Of a DNA stretch of 64,000 nt, positions 42,918 to 52,848 are shown piece by piece. Origin of the DNA: Anaerococcus sp. AGMB09787 (lineage in GTDB: Bacteria > Bacillota > Clostridia > Tissierellales > Peptoniphilaceae); assembly GCF_022808955.1 (NCBI RefSeq), contig NZ_JAKZEY010000034.1, positions 44,799 through 108,798 of the forward strand. Direction: 5' to 3'. The notes below the pieces were generated by a model, which saw only the letters and a list, made by a program, of their open reading frames with translations, was not told the DNA's origin and searched no databases. The position numbers and the translations under genes were made by a program. Every line of letters starts with the position of its first letter. Position 1 is the first letter of the stretch.

Positions 42918-42930
42918 AATCCCTTCCTTA

Positions 42931-42951
42931 TGTTATAATTTTGTTAAGGAG
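42931..42951 (+). promoter_or_regulatory. Extended -10 and ribosome site of the RpiR-type regulator
   Basis: TGT-TATAAT (-10 at 42934-42939) followed by AAGGAG (42946-42951) and ATG at 42958. The 40-base gap to the divergent ROK gene is too short for a separate full promoter, so the ROK promoter must lie within or overlap this region. Confidence 0.55.
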
Positions 42952-42957
42952 TAACAT

Positions 42958-43689
42958 ATGACAAACAACACTTACGAATTTATAATGGATATAATTTCAT
43001 CAAAAAACTTATCCCTTTCAAAATCTGAAAACACCATTCTAAACACACTTAAAAACTCACAGATAGATCTAGAAAATTACAATATAGGTGATTTTTCAAA
43101 AGTTCTAGAAGTTTCTAATTCAACTATAACTAGATTCGCTCAAAAACTTGGCTTTGATGGCTTTTCAGAATTTAAATATAAATATTTACAAAGACCTAGG
43201 ATAATCCAAAGCAAGACCCAAGAAATTTACAAGCAGATTCTAGATTCTATCTTTATTTTCGATAAAGATCTTATAGATTTTATAAAGTCCTTTTCAAGTT
43301 TTGGTAAAATCGCTGTGATAGGTATTGGTTCTAGCGGCCTTGCTGCCAATGAATTTACCTATAAGTTTGGAGAAGTAGGGCTTCATAATACAGACTATGC
43401 CAAAGAGCCTTATAGTATAAATCTTCTTACAAAAAGTCTAGAAAAAAACGACTTATTAATAGCTATATCTTTGACCGGTGAAAATCTTAATCTTTTGGAG
43501 GGAGTAAATTTCGCCAAAGAAAAGCATGCCACAATCTTAGCTATAAGTAAAGAAAGTGGATCTAGCCTAGCTAAACTTTCTGATAAGAAGATTATTATTC
43601 CTTCTTATCCATCTTATTCCTATAAGATATCCAAACTTTTTCCAGTTATCCTAGTTCTTGATATGATATGTGAAGCCTATCTTAATTAG
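42958..43689 (+). CDS. RpiR/MurR-family transcription regulator with SIS domain
   Basis: A 243-residue regulator. The N-terminal 75 residues are an HTH_6 domain (SKSENTILNTLKNSQ..., with the recognition segment FSKVLEVSNSTITRFAQKLGFDGFSEFKYKY). Residues about 105-230 are a SIS sugar-phosphate-binding domain (IAVIGIGSSGLAANEFTYKFGE, LLIAISLTGENLNLLEGVNFAK). It is the only plus-strand gene in the glycan locus, divergent from the ROK/GH1 operon and convergent, with an 8-base overlap, with the GH125 gene. It probably senses a sugar phosphate such as Man-6-P or GlcNAc-6-P. Confidence 0.9.
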   Translation: MTNNTYEFIMDIISSKNLSLSKSENTILNTLKNSQIDLENYNIGDFSKVLEVSNSTITRFAQKLGFDGFSEFKYKYLQRPRIIQSKTQEIYKQILDSIFIFDKDLIDFIKSFSSFGKIAVIGIGSSGLAANEFTYKFGEVGLHNTDYAKEPYSINLLTKSLEKNDLLIAISLTGENLNLLEGVNFAKEKHATILAISKESGSSLAKLSDKKIIIPSYPSYSYKISKLFPVILVLDMICEAYLN

Positions 43690-44965
43690 CCTTTATCATA
43701 TCCTTGCCAATATATCTAAGGATGGCCTCGACAAATATCGAGTTAGACCAAGAAAACCAATCTCTTGTATACTCATTAGGGTCATCCTTATTAAATCCTT
43801 CGTGAGTTAGATAAGTATTAGCGTGTGTTTTTTCAAATATTTTTAAAATCTCTTCTTGCTCATCTCTTTTATCACTTGTCATAAGTTCAATAGCTAAACC
43901 TAAATGCCAAATATAATCTTTAGGAGTATGATCACTTCCAATTCCCTTAGCATACTTACCTACAAAATAATTTTTGTTTTTTTCTGATAAGATAAAATCC
44001 CTAGTATTTTGATAAATAGAATCCTCTGAACTTACATATCCTAGATAAGGAAGCGACATAAGAGAAGGAACATTAGCATCATCCATCAAATTATAATTTC
44101 CTAGACCATCTGTTTCATAGGCAAAAATTTTGCCAAAATCTTTATCTTCTATAATTCCATATTTCCTTATGCCCTCATCAATTTCATTAGCTAATTTTTT
44201 CATCTTAGAAGCTAGGTCTAATCTTTTGGATACAGCTTCCAATTTTTCAGATAATTTCCTTAAAACAACTACAGCAAAGGCATTTGATGGAATTAAATAT
44301 TGGTATAGACAGGAATCATCTGATGGTCTAAAGCCTGACCAAGACATGCCAGTATAAGCTACTGGTGTACCTCTTTTACTATCTCTTAGGCTATCAGATG
44401 CTGCCCAAGGATTTTCTCTTTCAAATTCATAAGAAGAGTTTTCATGTCTTTGTTCAAGGGCAATTATATCTACCATATTTTCCAAGACTCTAAGAAAATT
44501 TTGGTCAAATAATTTCTCATCTTTGGTTTTTTCATAATATAGGTAGACTGTTTGCATTACATAGCAAATAGAATCTAGCTCATATTTTCTTTCCCACACC
44601 CAAGGAGAATCAAAATCACTTATATCTGCCTTACTCCAAGCCCTACCACTAGCCTTTTCGTTAAAGGCATTGGCATAGTAATCCTTGTCTATAGAGAAAA
44701 TTTGCCTATCTAAAACTTTCTTTATAAGTTTATCTGCTTGTTTTGAATCTATATAAAACAAGGGTCTAATTTGGCCTGCTGAATCTCTAAGCCACATAGC
44801 TTCTATATCTCCAGTTATTACGAAGACATCTCCCCTATCACTTTCTCTCATAGTTGTAGTGAAAGTATTGTTGATCGCTTTTTCAAATATCTTTTTTATC
44901 TCTTCAGATAAGCTATTATTTTCCCTTACTTCTTTTATTAATCCTTCTACTATTTCTCTCATCAT
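43682..44965 (-). CDS. GH125 exo-alpha-1,6-mannosidase
   Basis: A 427-residue (alpha/alpha)6-type glycosidase without signal peptide. The family hallmark FVITGDIEAMWLRDSAGQIRPL lies near residues 47-68, with YELDSICYVMQTVYLYYE, WSGFRPSDDSCLYQYLIPSN and the late RDWFSWSNSIFVEAILRYI. GH125 enzymes remove alpha-1,6-linked mannose from N-glycans in pneumococcus and Clostridium perfringens. It starts within the GH38 stop (ATGA overlap), so the two alpha-mannosidases are co-translated. Confidence 0.95.
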   Translation of the reverse strand: MMREIVEGLIKEVRENNSLSEEIKKIFEKAINNTFTTTMRESDRGDVFVITGDIEAMWLRDSAGQIRPLFYIDSKQADKLIKKVLDRQIFSIDKDYYANAFNEKASGRAWSKADISDFDSPWVWERKYELDSICYVMQTVYLYYEKTKDEKLFDQNFLRVLENMVDIIALEQRHENSSYEFERENPWAASDSLRDSKRGTPVAYTGMSWSGFRPSDDSCLYQYLIPSNAFAVVVLRKLSEKLEAVSKRLDLASKMKKLANEIDEGIRKYGIIEDKDFGKIFAYETDGLGNYNLMDDANVPSLMSLPYLGYVSSEDSIYQNTRDFILSEKNKNYFVGKYAKGIGSDHTPKDYIWHLGLAIELMTSDKRDEQEEILKIFEKTHANTYLTHEGFNKDDPNEYTRDWFSWSNSIFVEAILRYIGKDMIKAN

Positions 44966-47589
44966 ATCTCCAATTTAAAAGTTCTAATATCAAAAGCCCT
45001 TATCTTAGTTTTATCTTCTGGAGCAATTTCTTTTTTTGCTAATATATCAACATCTACCCCATCTTCTAGCCTAAAGTCCTTGTCCTTATCAGATGGATTA
45101 TAGACTCTTAGTATAGCTTGGCCCTCCTGATTTCTAAAGAGGGTAGAGAATTGATTATCTCCTAGGTCAAGGTCTAAATTTTTTGCCTGATAAGTGTTTT
45201 CGTAGCCTTTTTCTAATTGTACTGGGAAAAAGTCAACCCTATCTTGTAAAACTCTTTTTCTAGAAGCTTCGAAGTCCTTACTAAAAGAATCAAAGTATAA
45301 ATCAAATTCCATATGTGAAAGTTCATCTTTGACAAGTTGAGCATCAGGTGTTTGAAAGTCTCCCCAATCTCCTAATTCTCCTACTGACCTAAACAATGTT
45401 AGGTAAAGACCTTGATCTTTTATATTTTCATATTCTCCAAGACCAATTGCAGATACACTAAAGCCATTATCATCCTTATCTTTAACTTGAACATACCTAT
45501 TAAAGTTTTGAGAATAGTCAGGATTTTGCCAAGTCTCAGGAGGATAAGCCCTTCTTTTTACACATTCAAAGATTGATTCAGCGTATAGATCATCTATATC
45601 TAAATCATGGCCAAAGAGAAGTCTCATCCTATGATCTTTTGCCTTGTTATCAAGGTTAATTTTTATCTCTAGACTAGACTTATCATCAAATACCTTTATT
45701 TCTTTTTCAATTATCATAGTAGTTATATTCACATCTCTATGAGCTACTCTTCTACTTATATCTATTAGCCTTATTTGGGCATCTCTTAAGTCTTCATCTG
45801 CTTGTTTAGGGAGGATAAACTCTTCTTTAAGTTTTATAAGATATAGGCCATCTAATCTTTGGATATGCTTATCAATTAGCTTGCCTGAGAATATTCTCTT
45901 CTCATCATCTACTCCTCTATATATATACTCATTACCTATATCAGCCCCATCTTCAATTGCCAAGACATTTTTATAAGTCTTTTTATTTCTCTTATCAAAA
46001 ATATTAAGACTTGAATTATCATTTATTTCTATCTTATAGAAGTTATTTTCTACAAAATCAAAGCTTCCTGCTTTTTTGTTATGAGCTTTCTTGCTTTCTT
46101 TTAAAGTTAAGATTTTCTTTTCAAAACCCCCTAGTTTTAGGGTAAATCTTAGGTTAAATTCATTGGCATAATAGGGCTTTCTAAAGGCATTTTTAGGTAG
46201 GTCATAAGAAAATCTTGTTCCTATAAAGTCCATTTGACAAGCAATTTCATTGCCATCTTTATCAAAAAGACTCAAATTCTCATAAACCTTCTTGTTTAGT
46301 CTTTGATAAACTTGTTCAAAATCTCCCCTGAAATAAGTCTTATCAAGTTTAACTACCATTTCAACTTCCTTTATTCTTTCATAAGGGAGAGTGTTTATAA
46401 TAGCTAGACTTACGCCATCATCTTCTGCCCTTGTAGTAGCTATTATATTTTCCCTTGCCAAATCTTTTAAATAATCTATCCCATCTCTAACATCCTTAAA
46501 ACGTCTAAGGTTGCTATCATGAACTTCATCTACAGAACATCCACAAATAGAGTCATGGGGATGATTTTGCATCAACTTTTCATAAAGATAGTCTATTTTC
46601 TCATAAGGGTACTTAGCTTTATCTACAAACAAAGTAAAAAGCGGATTAATGATTTCTTCAAGGTCTCTTTCTAAGGTCTTGTTATATTTTTTTAAATAAT
46701 ACCTAGAAGATGAAGTCGATTGGAGAGTCCACCAACCATCTGTGTTTTGGCTCCTAAGTTCTCCTTTAACTAGGCCAAGATCTTTTACTTCATTATTTAC
46801 ACATTCAAAATAGTAGTCTAAGTTTGAGTGAATAAATTCATAATCATCATACATTTCATTAGCTTTTTTTATAATCTTGCCTATATTCTTTTGAACAGGA
46901 GAATGATCACAACCATTCATCAAAAGAAGATGGCTTGTAGAAGCGTATTTTTCCATATCTTCTATTTTCTTATCCATGTATTTTTTTAAGGCAACTTCTT
47001 CTTCTGGGATATCTACACCATTACAATACCAATTAGCAAATAATATTCCTAAAACAGTATCTCCATTAGGACTTTGCCATATTAGCTCGGAGTTTTTAGA
47101 TGTATAATCTTCTACTACTAGATTATCAAAGCCTGTAGCCTTTACACCTCTTCCAAAATAAGCAACTCCTATGCCTGCCTTCTTTAATATTTGTGGTGCT
47201 TGACCAATATTTCCGAAGGTATCTGGAAAATATCCTATCATAGATGACTTGCCATACTTCGAAGTTTTTTTAATACCAACTTGTAAGTTTTTGATATTTG
47301 ACTCTCCACTTGTTAGAAAAGCATCTTGTAAAATATACCAAGGGCCTATCCTAAGCTTCCCCTGCCTTATAAGCTTAGTTAAAACTTCCCTCTTATCTGG
47401 TTTTACTTCTAGGTAATCTTCTATGGGTAAATAGTGACCATCTAATTGGTAGTATTTAAAAAGTGGATCTTTAAATGCCTCTATTAGATCATCAATCAAG
47501 TCTACAAGTCTCATGTTGTGTTTTTCGTGAGGCATATACCACTCTCTATCCCAATGTGTATGGCTAACTACATGTATGATTTTTTTCAT
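44962..47589 (-). CDS. GH38 alpha-mannosidase
   Basis: An 875-residue cytoplasmic alpha-mannosidase. The zinc motif is SHTHWDREWYMP (H12, D14), the nucleophile D123 is in GYFPDTFGNIGQAPQI, and NHPHDSICGCSVDEVHDSN supplies another metal ligand region. C-terminal beta-sandwich domains follow. It resembles SpGH38 of Streptococcus pneumoniae, which trims alpha-1,3-mannose from N-glycan arms. It is encoded one base after GH84 and overlaps GH125. No signal peptide is present, so it needs imported glycans. Confidence 0.95.
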   Translation of the reverse strand: MKKIIHVVSHTHWDREWYMPHEKHNMRLVDLIDDLIEAFKDPLFKYYQLDGHYLPIEDYLEVKPDKREVLTKLIRQGKLRIGPWYILQDAFLTSGESNIKNLQVGIKKTSKYGKSSMIGYFPDTFGNIGQAPQILKKAGIGVAYFGRGVKATGFDNLVVEDYTSKNSELIWQSPNGDTVLGILFANWYCNGVDIPEEEVALKKYMDKKIEDMEKYASTSHLLLMNGCDHSPVQKNIGKIIKKANEMYDDYEFIHSNLDYYFECVNNEVKDLGLVKGELRSQNTDGWWTLQSTSSSRYYLKKYNKTLERDLEEIINPLFTLFVDKAKYPYEKIDYLYEKLMQNHPHDSICGCSVDEVHDSNLRRFKDVRDGIDYLKDLARENIIATTRAEDDGVSLAIINTLPYERIKEVEMVVKLDKTYFRGDFEQVYQRLNKKVYENLSLFDKDGNEIACQMDFIGTRFSYDLPKNAFRKPYYANEFNLRFTLKLGGFEKKILTLKESKKAHNKKAGSFDFVENNFYKIEINDNSSLNIFDKRNKKTYKNVLAIEDGADIGNEYIYRGVDDEKRIFSGKLIDKHIQRLDGLYLIKLKEEFILPKQADEDLRDAQIRLIDISRRVAHRDVNITTMIIEKEIKVFDDKSSLEIKINLDNKAKDHRMRLLFGHDLDIDDLYAESIFECVKRRAYPPETWQNPDYSQNFNRYVQVKDKDDNGFSVSAIGLGEYENIKDQGLYLTLFRSVGELGDWGDFQTPDAQLVKDELSHMEFDLYFDSFSKDFEASRKRVLQDRVDFFPVQLEKGYENTYQAKNLDLDLGDNQFSTLFRNQEGQAILRVYNPSDKDKDFRLEDGVDVDILAKKEIAPEDKTKIRAFDIRTFKLEI

Positions 47590-48876
47590 TTAATCTACTC
47601 CCTCTAAGTTACTATAAATTTCTTCTAAGATTTTAGATGTCTTTACTTCTCTTTCTTCTACAATAAAATTAGAATATTCTTTGTAGACCCTGACCTTGGG
47701 TTCTTTACTTTTTTGATAGAAACTTCTTGCCAGATCTTTATTTTCTTCTAAGATATTTTTAATAGCTAAAAGTAAGTATTTAAGCGATAGGAAAAAAGCT
47801 TCTACTTCTTCAAAGAGCTTCTCATTGGTATAATTTTTAAAGTAAGACTCTATTGCGTAAAGTTTTTGATCTATAGCTTCTAGGATTAAATCTTTATCTT
47901 TATCCTTGTAAGCTTTTGCTATCTTTGCTTCCGCTAGGTACTTCTTATTTTCACTCCTATCATAAACCCCCGATCCAAAAAACGAATCAGATATTGTTAG
48001 AAGCTCATCACTTACTTTTTCATCAACATAGGCTAGTGCCTTCTTAAAAGCAAGCAAAGGATTATAGGATAGCGGGTTTTTAATAAATTCTCCTATTTGA
48101 TAGATAGAAATCTTTGATAATTCCGATTGATTCATAGGATTTATTAAAATCGAATCATAATTTATATCTCTAGAATCAAAAAACTCAAAAATTTCCATAA
48201 AGATCTGATCCCTTAGGTAATCATTAACTGGCCAGTTAAACCAAATATGAGCTCTTTTGCCAGCAAGCTCTATAAACTTATCATTGGAAGACTTACTTAG
48301 GGGAACGACTACATCAGATCCTGTCCACATAATAGATAGCCTATCAAGACCTTTAAATTTTTCGAAATATTCCTTGCCCTTATTATCAATCCAAGCCTCA
48401 TTGTACCAAGGATGAACAAAAAGTAAGTCATCACACGCAAAGTCTTTTATGAAATCTAAAATATCTCTAACCAGTCTTAGGTGGAAATCTCTTTGTTCAT
48501 AAGCTTCATCTCTATCTATATCATCCATGCACAAGGCAAAAGATCTTATTCCTTTGTTATATAAGCTCTCATATTTTTTAAAAAGTTTATCTCTTTCACT
48601 TTCGTAGTTATCAAAATCTATCAAATTCTGTCCTGGATGTATAGCCCAAATAAATCTTACTTGCTTGCTTTGGGCAAATTTTGCAAGCTTTTCTAATTGA
48701 TCTAACTTATCTTCTGGATAAGGATCTCTCCATTTTATATTGTGGTAGGGGTCATCTTTGGGAGCATACACATAGGTATTCATACCAATATCTGATAAAA
48801 ACCCTATCATAGACCTTCTCTCTTCAAAAGTATAGGGAATGCCATAAAACCCTTCTATTACTCCTATCTTTTCCAT
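47590..48876 (-). CDS. GH84 beta-N-acetylglucosaminidase, cytoplasmic form
   Basis: A 428-residue protein with the GH84 catalytic barrel: GVIEGFYGIPYTFEERRSMI at the start, YVYAPKDDPYHNIKWRDPYP, and the catalytic aspartate pair D118-D119 in FALCMDDIDRDE. The C-terminal 130 residues are helical. Unlike secreted clostridial NagJ-type GH84 enzymes it lacks a signal peptide and carbohydrate-binding modules. It likely removes beta-linked GlcNAc from imported N-glycan fragments before the mannosidases act, or finishes the core. It is the first gene after the transporter terminator. Confidence 0.92.
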   Translation of the reverse strand: MEKIGVIEGFYGIPYTFEERRSMIGFLSDIGMNTYVYAPKDDPYHNIKWRDPYPEDKLDQLEKLAKFAQSKQVRFIWAIHPGQNLIDFDNYESERDKLFKKYESLYNKGIRSFALCMDDIDRDEAYEQRDFHLRLVRDILDFIKDFACDDLLFVHPWYNEAWIDNKGKEYFEKFKGLDRLSIMWTGSDVVVPLSKSSNDKFIELAGKRAHIWFNWPVNDYLRDQIFMEIFEFFDSRDINYDSILINPMNQSELSKISIYQIGEFIKNPLSYNPLLAFKKALAYVDEKVSDELLTISDSFFGSGVYDRSENKKYLAEAKIAKAYKDKDKDLILEAIDQKLYAIESYFKNYTNEKLFEEVEAFFLSLKYLLLAIKNILEENKDLARSFYQKSKEPKVRVYKEYSNFIVEEREVKTSKILEEIYSNLEGVD

Positions 48877-48960
48877 AAAAGCTCCTTAATTTGAATATAT
48901 TTTCTTAATTATTGCAAAAATAATATATAATGAAATTTCTTTCACTTTTTCTTACAAAAT

Positions 48961-48990
48961 TAAAGACTTATGCATCAACATAAGTCTTTA
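48961..48990 (-). terminator. Terminator or stabilising hairpin after the transporter genes
   Basis: A perfect 12-bp stem, TAAAGACTTATG (48961-48972) with CATAAGTCTTTA (48979-48990), loop CATCAA on the plus strand. Read leftwards it is followed by ATTTTG. It separates the ABC transporter genes from the glycosidase genes and may only partly stop transcription. Confidence 0.7.
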
Positions 48991-49000
48991 ACTATAATTG

Positions 49001-49318
49001 TCAGTTCTCATCCCAATTATCTAATTGGCTTTGAACTTCTTTTATCAATTCATCGATACCTGCTGTATCGAGTTTCTCCATAAAGTTTTGATAATAAGCT
49101 TGGTCAAAAGATCCTGTCTTTAAATTCTTCTCAAATTCAAAGATAGTTTGCTCTACATTTTGGACCTGACTTTCAACATTTTTCTTATCAAAGTTAAAAC
49201 CTAGAATTGGTGAAGGTTTTATATTGCTTATAAACTTCTCCAAACTCTCCTTAGCTTCTGGTGTATCAGAATCAGGACTTGTAGTTATTAGTATTATTTT
49301 TCTTTTACTTATATTTTT
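49001..49318 (-). pseudogene. Duplicated C-terminal tail of the glycan-binding protein, in frame after its stop
   Basis: Directly behind the stop of the binding protein the same reading frame continues for about 105 codons to a stop at 49001. It contains PSPILGFNFDKKNVESQVQN, FEKNLKTGSFDQAYYQNFME and IKEVQSQLDNWDEN. These closely match the last 80 residues of the upstream protein (ASPVLGFTLDNSSFEAELGN, KTGAFDEKYYEEFLEK, EEVQSQLDNWNPEA). It is the 3' end of a second binding-protein gene left by deletion of a tandem duplicate. There is no convincing start codon (TTG 49243 only). Confidence 0.8.
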
Positions 49319-50884
49319 CTATGCTTCAGGATTCCAATTATCTAATTGGCTTTGAACTTCTTCGATTATCTTATCGATTCCTGCTGTCTTTAATTTTTCT
49401 AGGAATTCTTCATAATACTTTTCATCGAAAGCACCTGTTTTAAGGTTAACGCCATATTCAGCTATAGTTTGTTGAACATTTCCTAATTCTGCTTCAAAAC
49501 TAGAGTTATCTAAAGTAAATCCTAATACTGGAGAAGCTGTTAATTTTTCTTCGAATTCTTTAGTTTCTTGGTCGAATTCTTCATCTCCGATTCCTGGAGC
49601 TCCTGCTAATGGAGTTCTGTTAAATGCTGATAGGAATGTAAATGATGGAACATCATAGTCACTACCTGCATCAACTTCTTCTACAGCGAACTTTTTAACC
49701 TTTCCATCAACTAGTTCATAGTGTTTGCCTTCGATACCATATGATAACATATCTTGAAGTTTTTGATCTGTAAACATTCTATTGATAAAGTCTAAACAAT
49801 AATCAGCTTTTTCTGTTTGTGAGTTTAGAGAGATCATCTTACCTGTTGCTTTATCATTAGAAATTATTATATTCTCACCAATTATATTTGAAACAACTTC
49901 ACCACGTGTTTCAGTTGTCCATACTGCTTCAGAGCCTGGTTCACCTTCAGCTTCAGTAACTAGTACTTCATCTTCTGCTAATGTTCCGCCAGCTTCTGTT
50001 TGTGGAGCTGAAGGAGTTACTAGACCTTCATCCATGTATTTTTTCATAGTCATAATTTGATTTTTATATACATCGTCAGCATAGAAATTATAAGCTGTAA
50101 GTTTATCTCCATCTTCTTTAACAGCTATACCATCTGTTATCATATATACAGGTTCAGCAAAAGCAGCTAAGAAGTCTCTAGCTATACCGAATGGATATTC
50201 CATGCCCTCTTCTTCTTTTACTTGTTTTAAGATTGGTTCAAGGTCTTGTACAGTTTTTACATTTGAATAATCTATGTTGTATTTGTCAACAAATTTTTTG
50301 GTCCATACAAATTGGTTAGCTGCAACTGCTCCTGGATAAGCTGCAGGAATTCCATAGATTTTTCCATTCATTTGTACACCCTTTATCATATCAGGGTTGA
50401 TTTTTTCCATAAACTCTTTGCCTTCAACTAAATCTGTTAAGTCCATAAGAGCGTTTTGATCAACTAAAGTCTTATATGGACCTGCCCAGTTAGCTGTAAA
50501 TGCCATATCCCAGTCTTCACCTGTTGATGAAGCAAGTTGAAGTTTTTGTTCATAGTCACCCCAATCATAGAAAACTAGATCTAAGTGATATCCGGCTTCT
50601 TGTTCATCTAGGTAGTCATTAATTGCAGCAACTACTTCATCTTTACCTCCTGGAGGTGTACCGATGTTTAAGTAAGTAATTGTTTCAACTTCTCCACTAT
50701 CGCTTGTTTCTTCTTCAGTTTCTGTTTCTTGTGTCTCTTCAGTTTCTGCTGGTGTTTCTTGTTCAGTTTGTTCGGTTTCGTTGCTAGGTTCTTCAGCTGT
50801 ATTTTCATTATTACCACATGCTGATAGACCTAAGGCCAATAATATAGCCATTGATGAATAAGTTACTTTCTTTAATAATTCCAT
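49319..50884 (-). CDS. Oligosaccharide-binding lipoprotein (LplA/NgtS-like, DUF3502 C-terminus)
   Basis: About 521 residues. The lipoprotein signal ends LSAC with C23 and is followed by a Glu/Thr-rich spacer. The central part is an extracellular solute-binding fold (AGPYKTLVDQNALMDLTDLVEGKEF, MNGKIYGIPAAYPG). The C-terminal region (SYGIEGKHYELVDGKVKKF...) is of the DUF3502 type. The pneumococcal N-glycan receptor NgtS is of the same type. I take ATG 50884, with AAGGAGG upstream. Beside GH84/GH38/GH125 genes, N-glycan-derived oligosaccharides are the likely cargo. Confidence 0.87.
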   Translation of the reverse strand: MELLKKVTYSSMAILLALGLSACGNNENTAEEPSNETEQTEQETPAETEETQETETEEETSDSGEVETITYLNIGTPPGGKDEVVAAINDYLDEQEAGYHLDLVFYDWGDYEQKLQLASSTGEDWDMAFTANWAGPYKTLVDQNALMDLTDLVEGKEFMEKINPDMIKGVQMNGKIYGIPAAYPGAVAANQFVWTKKFVDKYNIDYSNVKTVQDLEPILKQVKEEEGMEYPFGIARDFLAAFAEPVYMITDGIAVKEDGDKLTAYNFYADDVYKNQIMTMKKYMDEGLVTPSAPQTEAGGTLAEDEVLVTEAEGEPGSEAVWTTETRGEVVSNIIGENIIISNDKATGKMISLNSQTEKADYCLDFINRMFTDQKLQDMLSYGIEGKHYELVDGKVKKFAVEEVDAGSDYDVPSFTFLSAFNRTPLAGAPGIGDEEFDQETKEFEEKLTASPVLGFTLDNSSFEAELGNVQQTIAEYGVNLKTGAFDEKYYEEFLEKLKTAGIDKIIEEVQSQLDNWNPEA

Positions 50885-50911
50885 TTTTTCCTCCTTCAAA
50901 TATATAATGAA

Positions 50912-51853
50912 TTATTCTTTTACTGCCCCTAAAGTTAAGCCACTAATAAAGTATCTTTGGAAGAATGGATAAGTTATCGCTATTGGTGCAGTTGTTATTA
51001 CTACTATAGCCATTCTCAAAGTTTCTTTTGGCAAAGTCTTCATTGCTTGTGCCGCTACACCTCCTATTTGACCGCCTCTAGATGATAAGAAAGACGTTGA
51101 ATTTTGTATTCTAATCAAAAGATATTGAACAGGAATTTTATCCAAATCATCTATATACAACATGGCGTTATACCAGTCGTTCCAATATCCCAAAGTTAAG
51201 AACAAACCTACAGTTGCAAGTACCGGCAAGGATAAAGGCAAAACTATTTTGAAAAATATTTGAAATTCATTAGCCCCATCTATCGTTGCAGCCTCTATTA
51301 GGGCCTTAGGTATACTTGTTTGAAAGAATGTTCTCATTATTATTATATTAAAGGTTCCTAACAACATAGGTAAAATCAAAGCCCAAATTGAATCCTTAAG
51401 TCCCAAAACCTGTGTCATTACCAGATAGCCTGCTACAAGTCCTCCAGAAAATAACATTGGTATGGTTGAAACTTTTGTAAAAAATCCTTTAAACTCAAAG
51501 TCTTGCCTTGATAAGGCATAGGCATATAAAGTTGTAAGGATTAAAGCAAGAATTACACCTACTACTGTTATAAATATTGAAACCTTATAAGCATTTAATA
51601 TGGATGATCCTGATGAAAATACCATCTTATAAGCATCCAAACTCAATTCTTTAGGAAAAAGACTGTATCCATTGACTGCTAAATAACTTTCATCTGTTAT
51701 TGAAATTATAAATACAAATACGAAAGGTAAAATAGCAGATATTGTCAAAAATATCAAGTATATATTTAATCCAATATTAGCAGGTTTTGATACTGCTAAA
51801 GGATCAAATTGTTTTTTATTTCTAGCTTTTGTTCTAGCTTTTGTTTTTTGCAT
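50912..51853 (-). CDS. CUT1 ABC permease (LplC/YtcP-like, NgtP2-type)
   Basis: A 313-residue carbohydrate permease with six spans. An N-terminal basic stretch is followed by IGLNIYLIFLTISAILPFVFVFIISI. The EAA motif is LIEAATIDGANEFQIFFKIVLPLSLP, and the protein ends with the standard QRYFISGLTLGAVKE. It is located 27 bases ahead of the binding-protein gene and 9 bases after its partner permease. It provides half of the pore in the presumed N-glycan transporter and contacts the MsmK-type ATPase. Confidence 0.92.
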   Translation of the reverse strand: MQKTKARTKARNKKQFDPLAVSKPANIGLNIYLIFLTISAILPFVFVFIISITDESYLAVNGYSLFPKELSLDAYKMVFSSGSSILNAYKVSIFITVVGVILALILTTLYAYALSRQDFEFKGFFTKVSTIPMLFSGGLVAGYLVMTQVLGLKDSIWALILPMLLGTFNIIIMRTFFQTSIPKALIEAATIDGANEFQIFFKIVLPLSLPVLATVGLFLTLGYWNDWYNAMLYIDDLDKIPVQYLLIRIQNSTSFLSSRGGQIGGVAAQAMKTLPKETLRMAIVVITTAPIAITYPFFQRYFISGLTLGAVKE

Positions 51854-51862
51854 ATCTTCCTC

Positions 51863-52837
51863 CTAGAATAAAGACCTTTCAGGGTCATACCTTTTAACAA
51901 TCTTATTGGCACCTATTATAAGAACAGCACCAACTGCAGATTGTAAGAGAGAAACTGCAGAAGATAAACTTATATCTCCATTTTTCATCAAAGCTCTAAA
52001 TACATAAGTGTCTATAACGTTAGTTACTGAATATAATGGTCCTGAATCTCTTGGAACTTGATAGAATAATCCAAAGTCTGCCCTAAAGATATTAGCAAGA
52101 CTCATTATAAATAAAACTGTTACTACCGGTCTTAGCATTGGAATTGTTATATATTTTATTTGCTCCCACTTGCTAGCCCCATCCATTACAGCCGCTTCAT
52201 AATAAGTTTTATCAATTCCTGACAAGGCCGATAGATAAACTACAGTATTATATCCTAATCCCTTCCAAGCATTTATAACAACAAGAAATATAGGCCACCA
52301 AGACTTGTTAGTATACCAATTTATACTATGACCTCCAAACCTAGTTATCAATGCATTTAGTAAACCTTTATCTGGTGATAAGAATGCAAATACAGCATAT
52401 GATATAACTACCCATGATAAAAAGTATGGTAAAAATAATGATGTTTGATAAAACTTTGCAGCCTTTCTATTTAATAACTCATGTAATGCTATAGCTGTAA
52501 ACATAGCAAGGACAATATTTACTACTATGAAAGTTGCGTTATATAAAATAGTATTTCTTATAATTACCCAAGCATCATTACTTTGGAAGAAAAACTTAAA
52601 GTTTTTTAGCCCAACCCAATCACTTTGAAAAAGGTTGTAGAAAAAATTTTTTGAAAAAACTTTATAATCTTTAAAAGGAATTATTACACCAAACATTGGC
52701 AAATAACTCATTACTGCAAACCAAATAAAACCTGGCAGGCAAAATAACATCAAAGGCAAGTTTTTCTTAAATCTTTGGCTAAATGGCTTTTTGGGTTTTT
52801 TTCCATTTTTTCTTAAATCTGTTTTCTTTATTTCCAT
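51863..52837 (-). CDS. CUT1 ABC permease (LplB-like, NgtP1-type)
   Basis: A 324-residue permease with six spans and a basic N-terminus (MEIKKTDLRKNGKKPKKPFS). It shows SYLPMFGVIIPFKDYKVF, characteristic of LplB proteins, and the EAA motif YYEAAVMDGASKWEQIKYITIPML. It ends ANKIVKRYDPERSLF, as LplB homologues do. It is encoded between the DUF624 protein and the LplC-type permease. With these it forms a polysaccharide/oligosaccharide importer of the NgtP1-P2 type. Confidence 0.92.
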   Translation of the reverse strand: MEIKKTDLRKNGKKPKKPFSQRFKKNLPLMLFCLPGFIWFAVMSYLPMFGVIIPFKDYKVFSKNFFYNLFQSDWVGLKNFKFFFQSNDAWVIIRNTILYNATFIVVNIVLAMFTAIALHELLNRKAAKFYQTSLFLPYFLSWVVISYAVFAFLSPDKGLLNALITRFGGHSINWYTNKSWWPIFLVVINAWKGLGYNTVVYLSALSGIDKTYYEAAVMDGASKWEQIKYITIPMLRPVVTVLFIMSLANIFRADFGLFYQVPRDSGPLYSVTNVIDTYVFRALMKNGDISLSSAVSLLQSAVGAVLIIGANKIVKRYDPERSLF

Positions 52838-52848
52838 TTTAACCTTCC

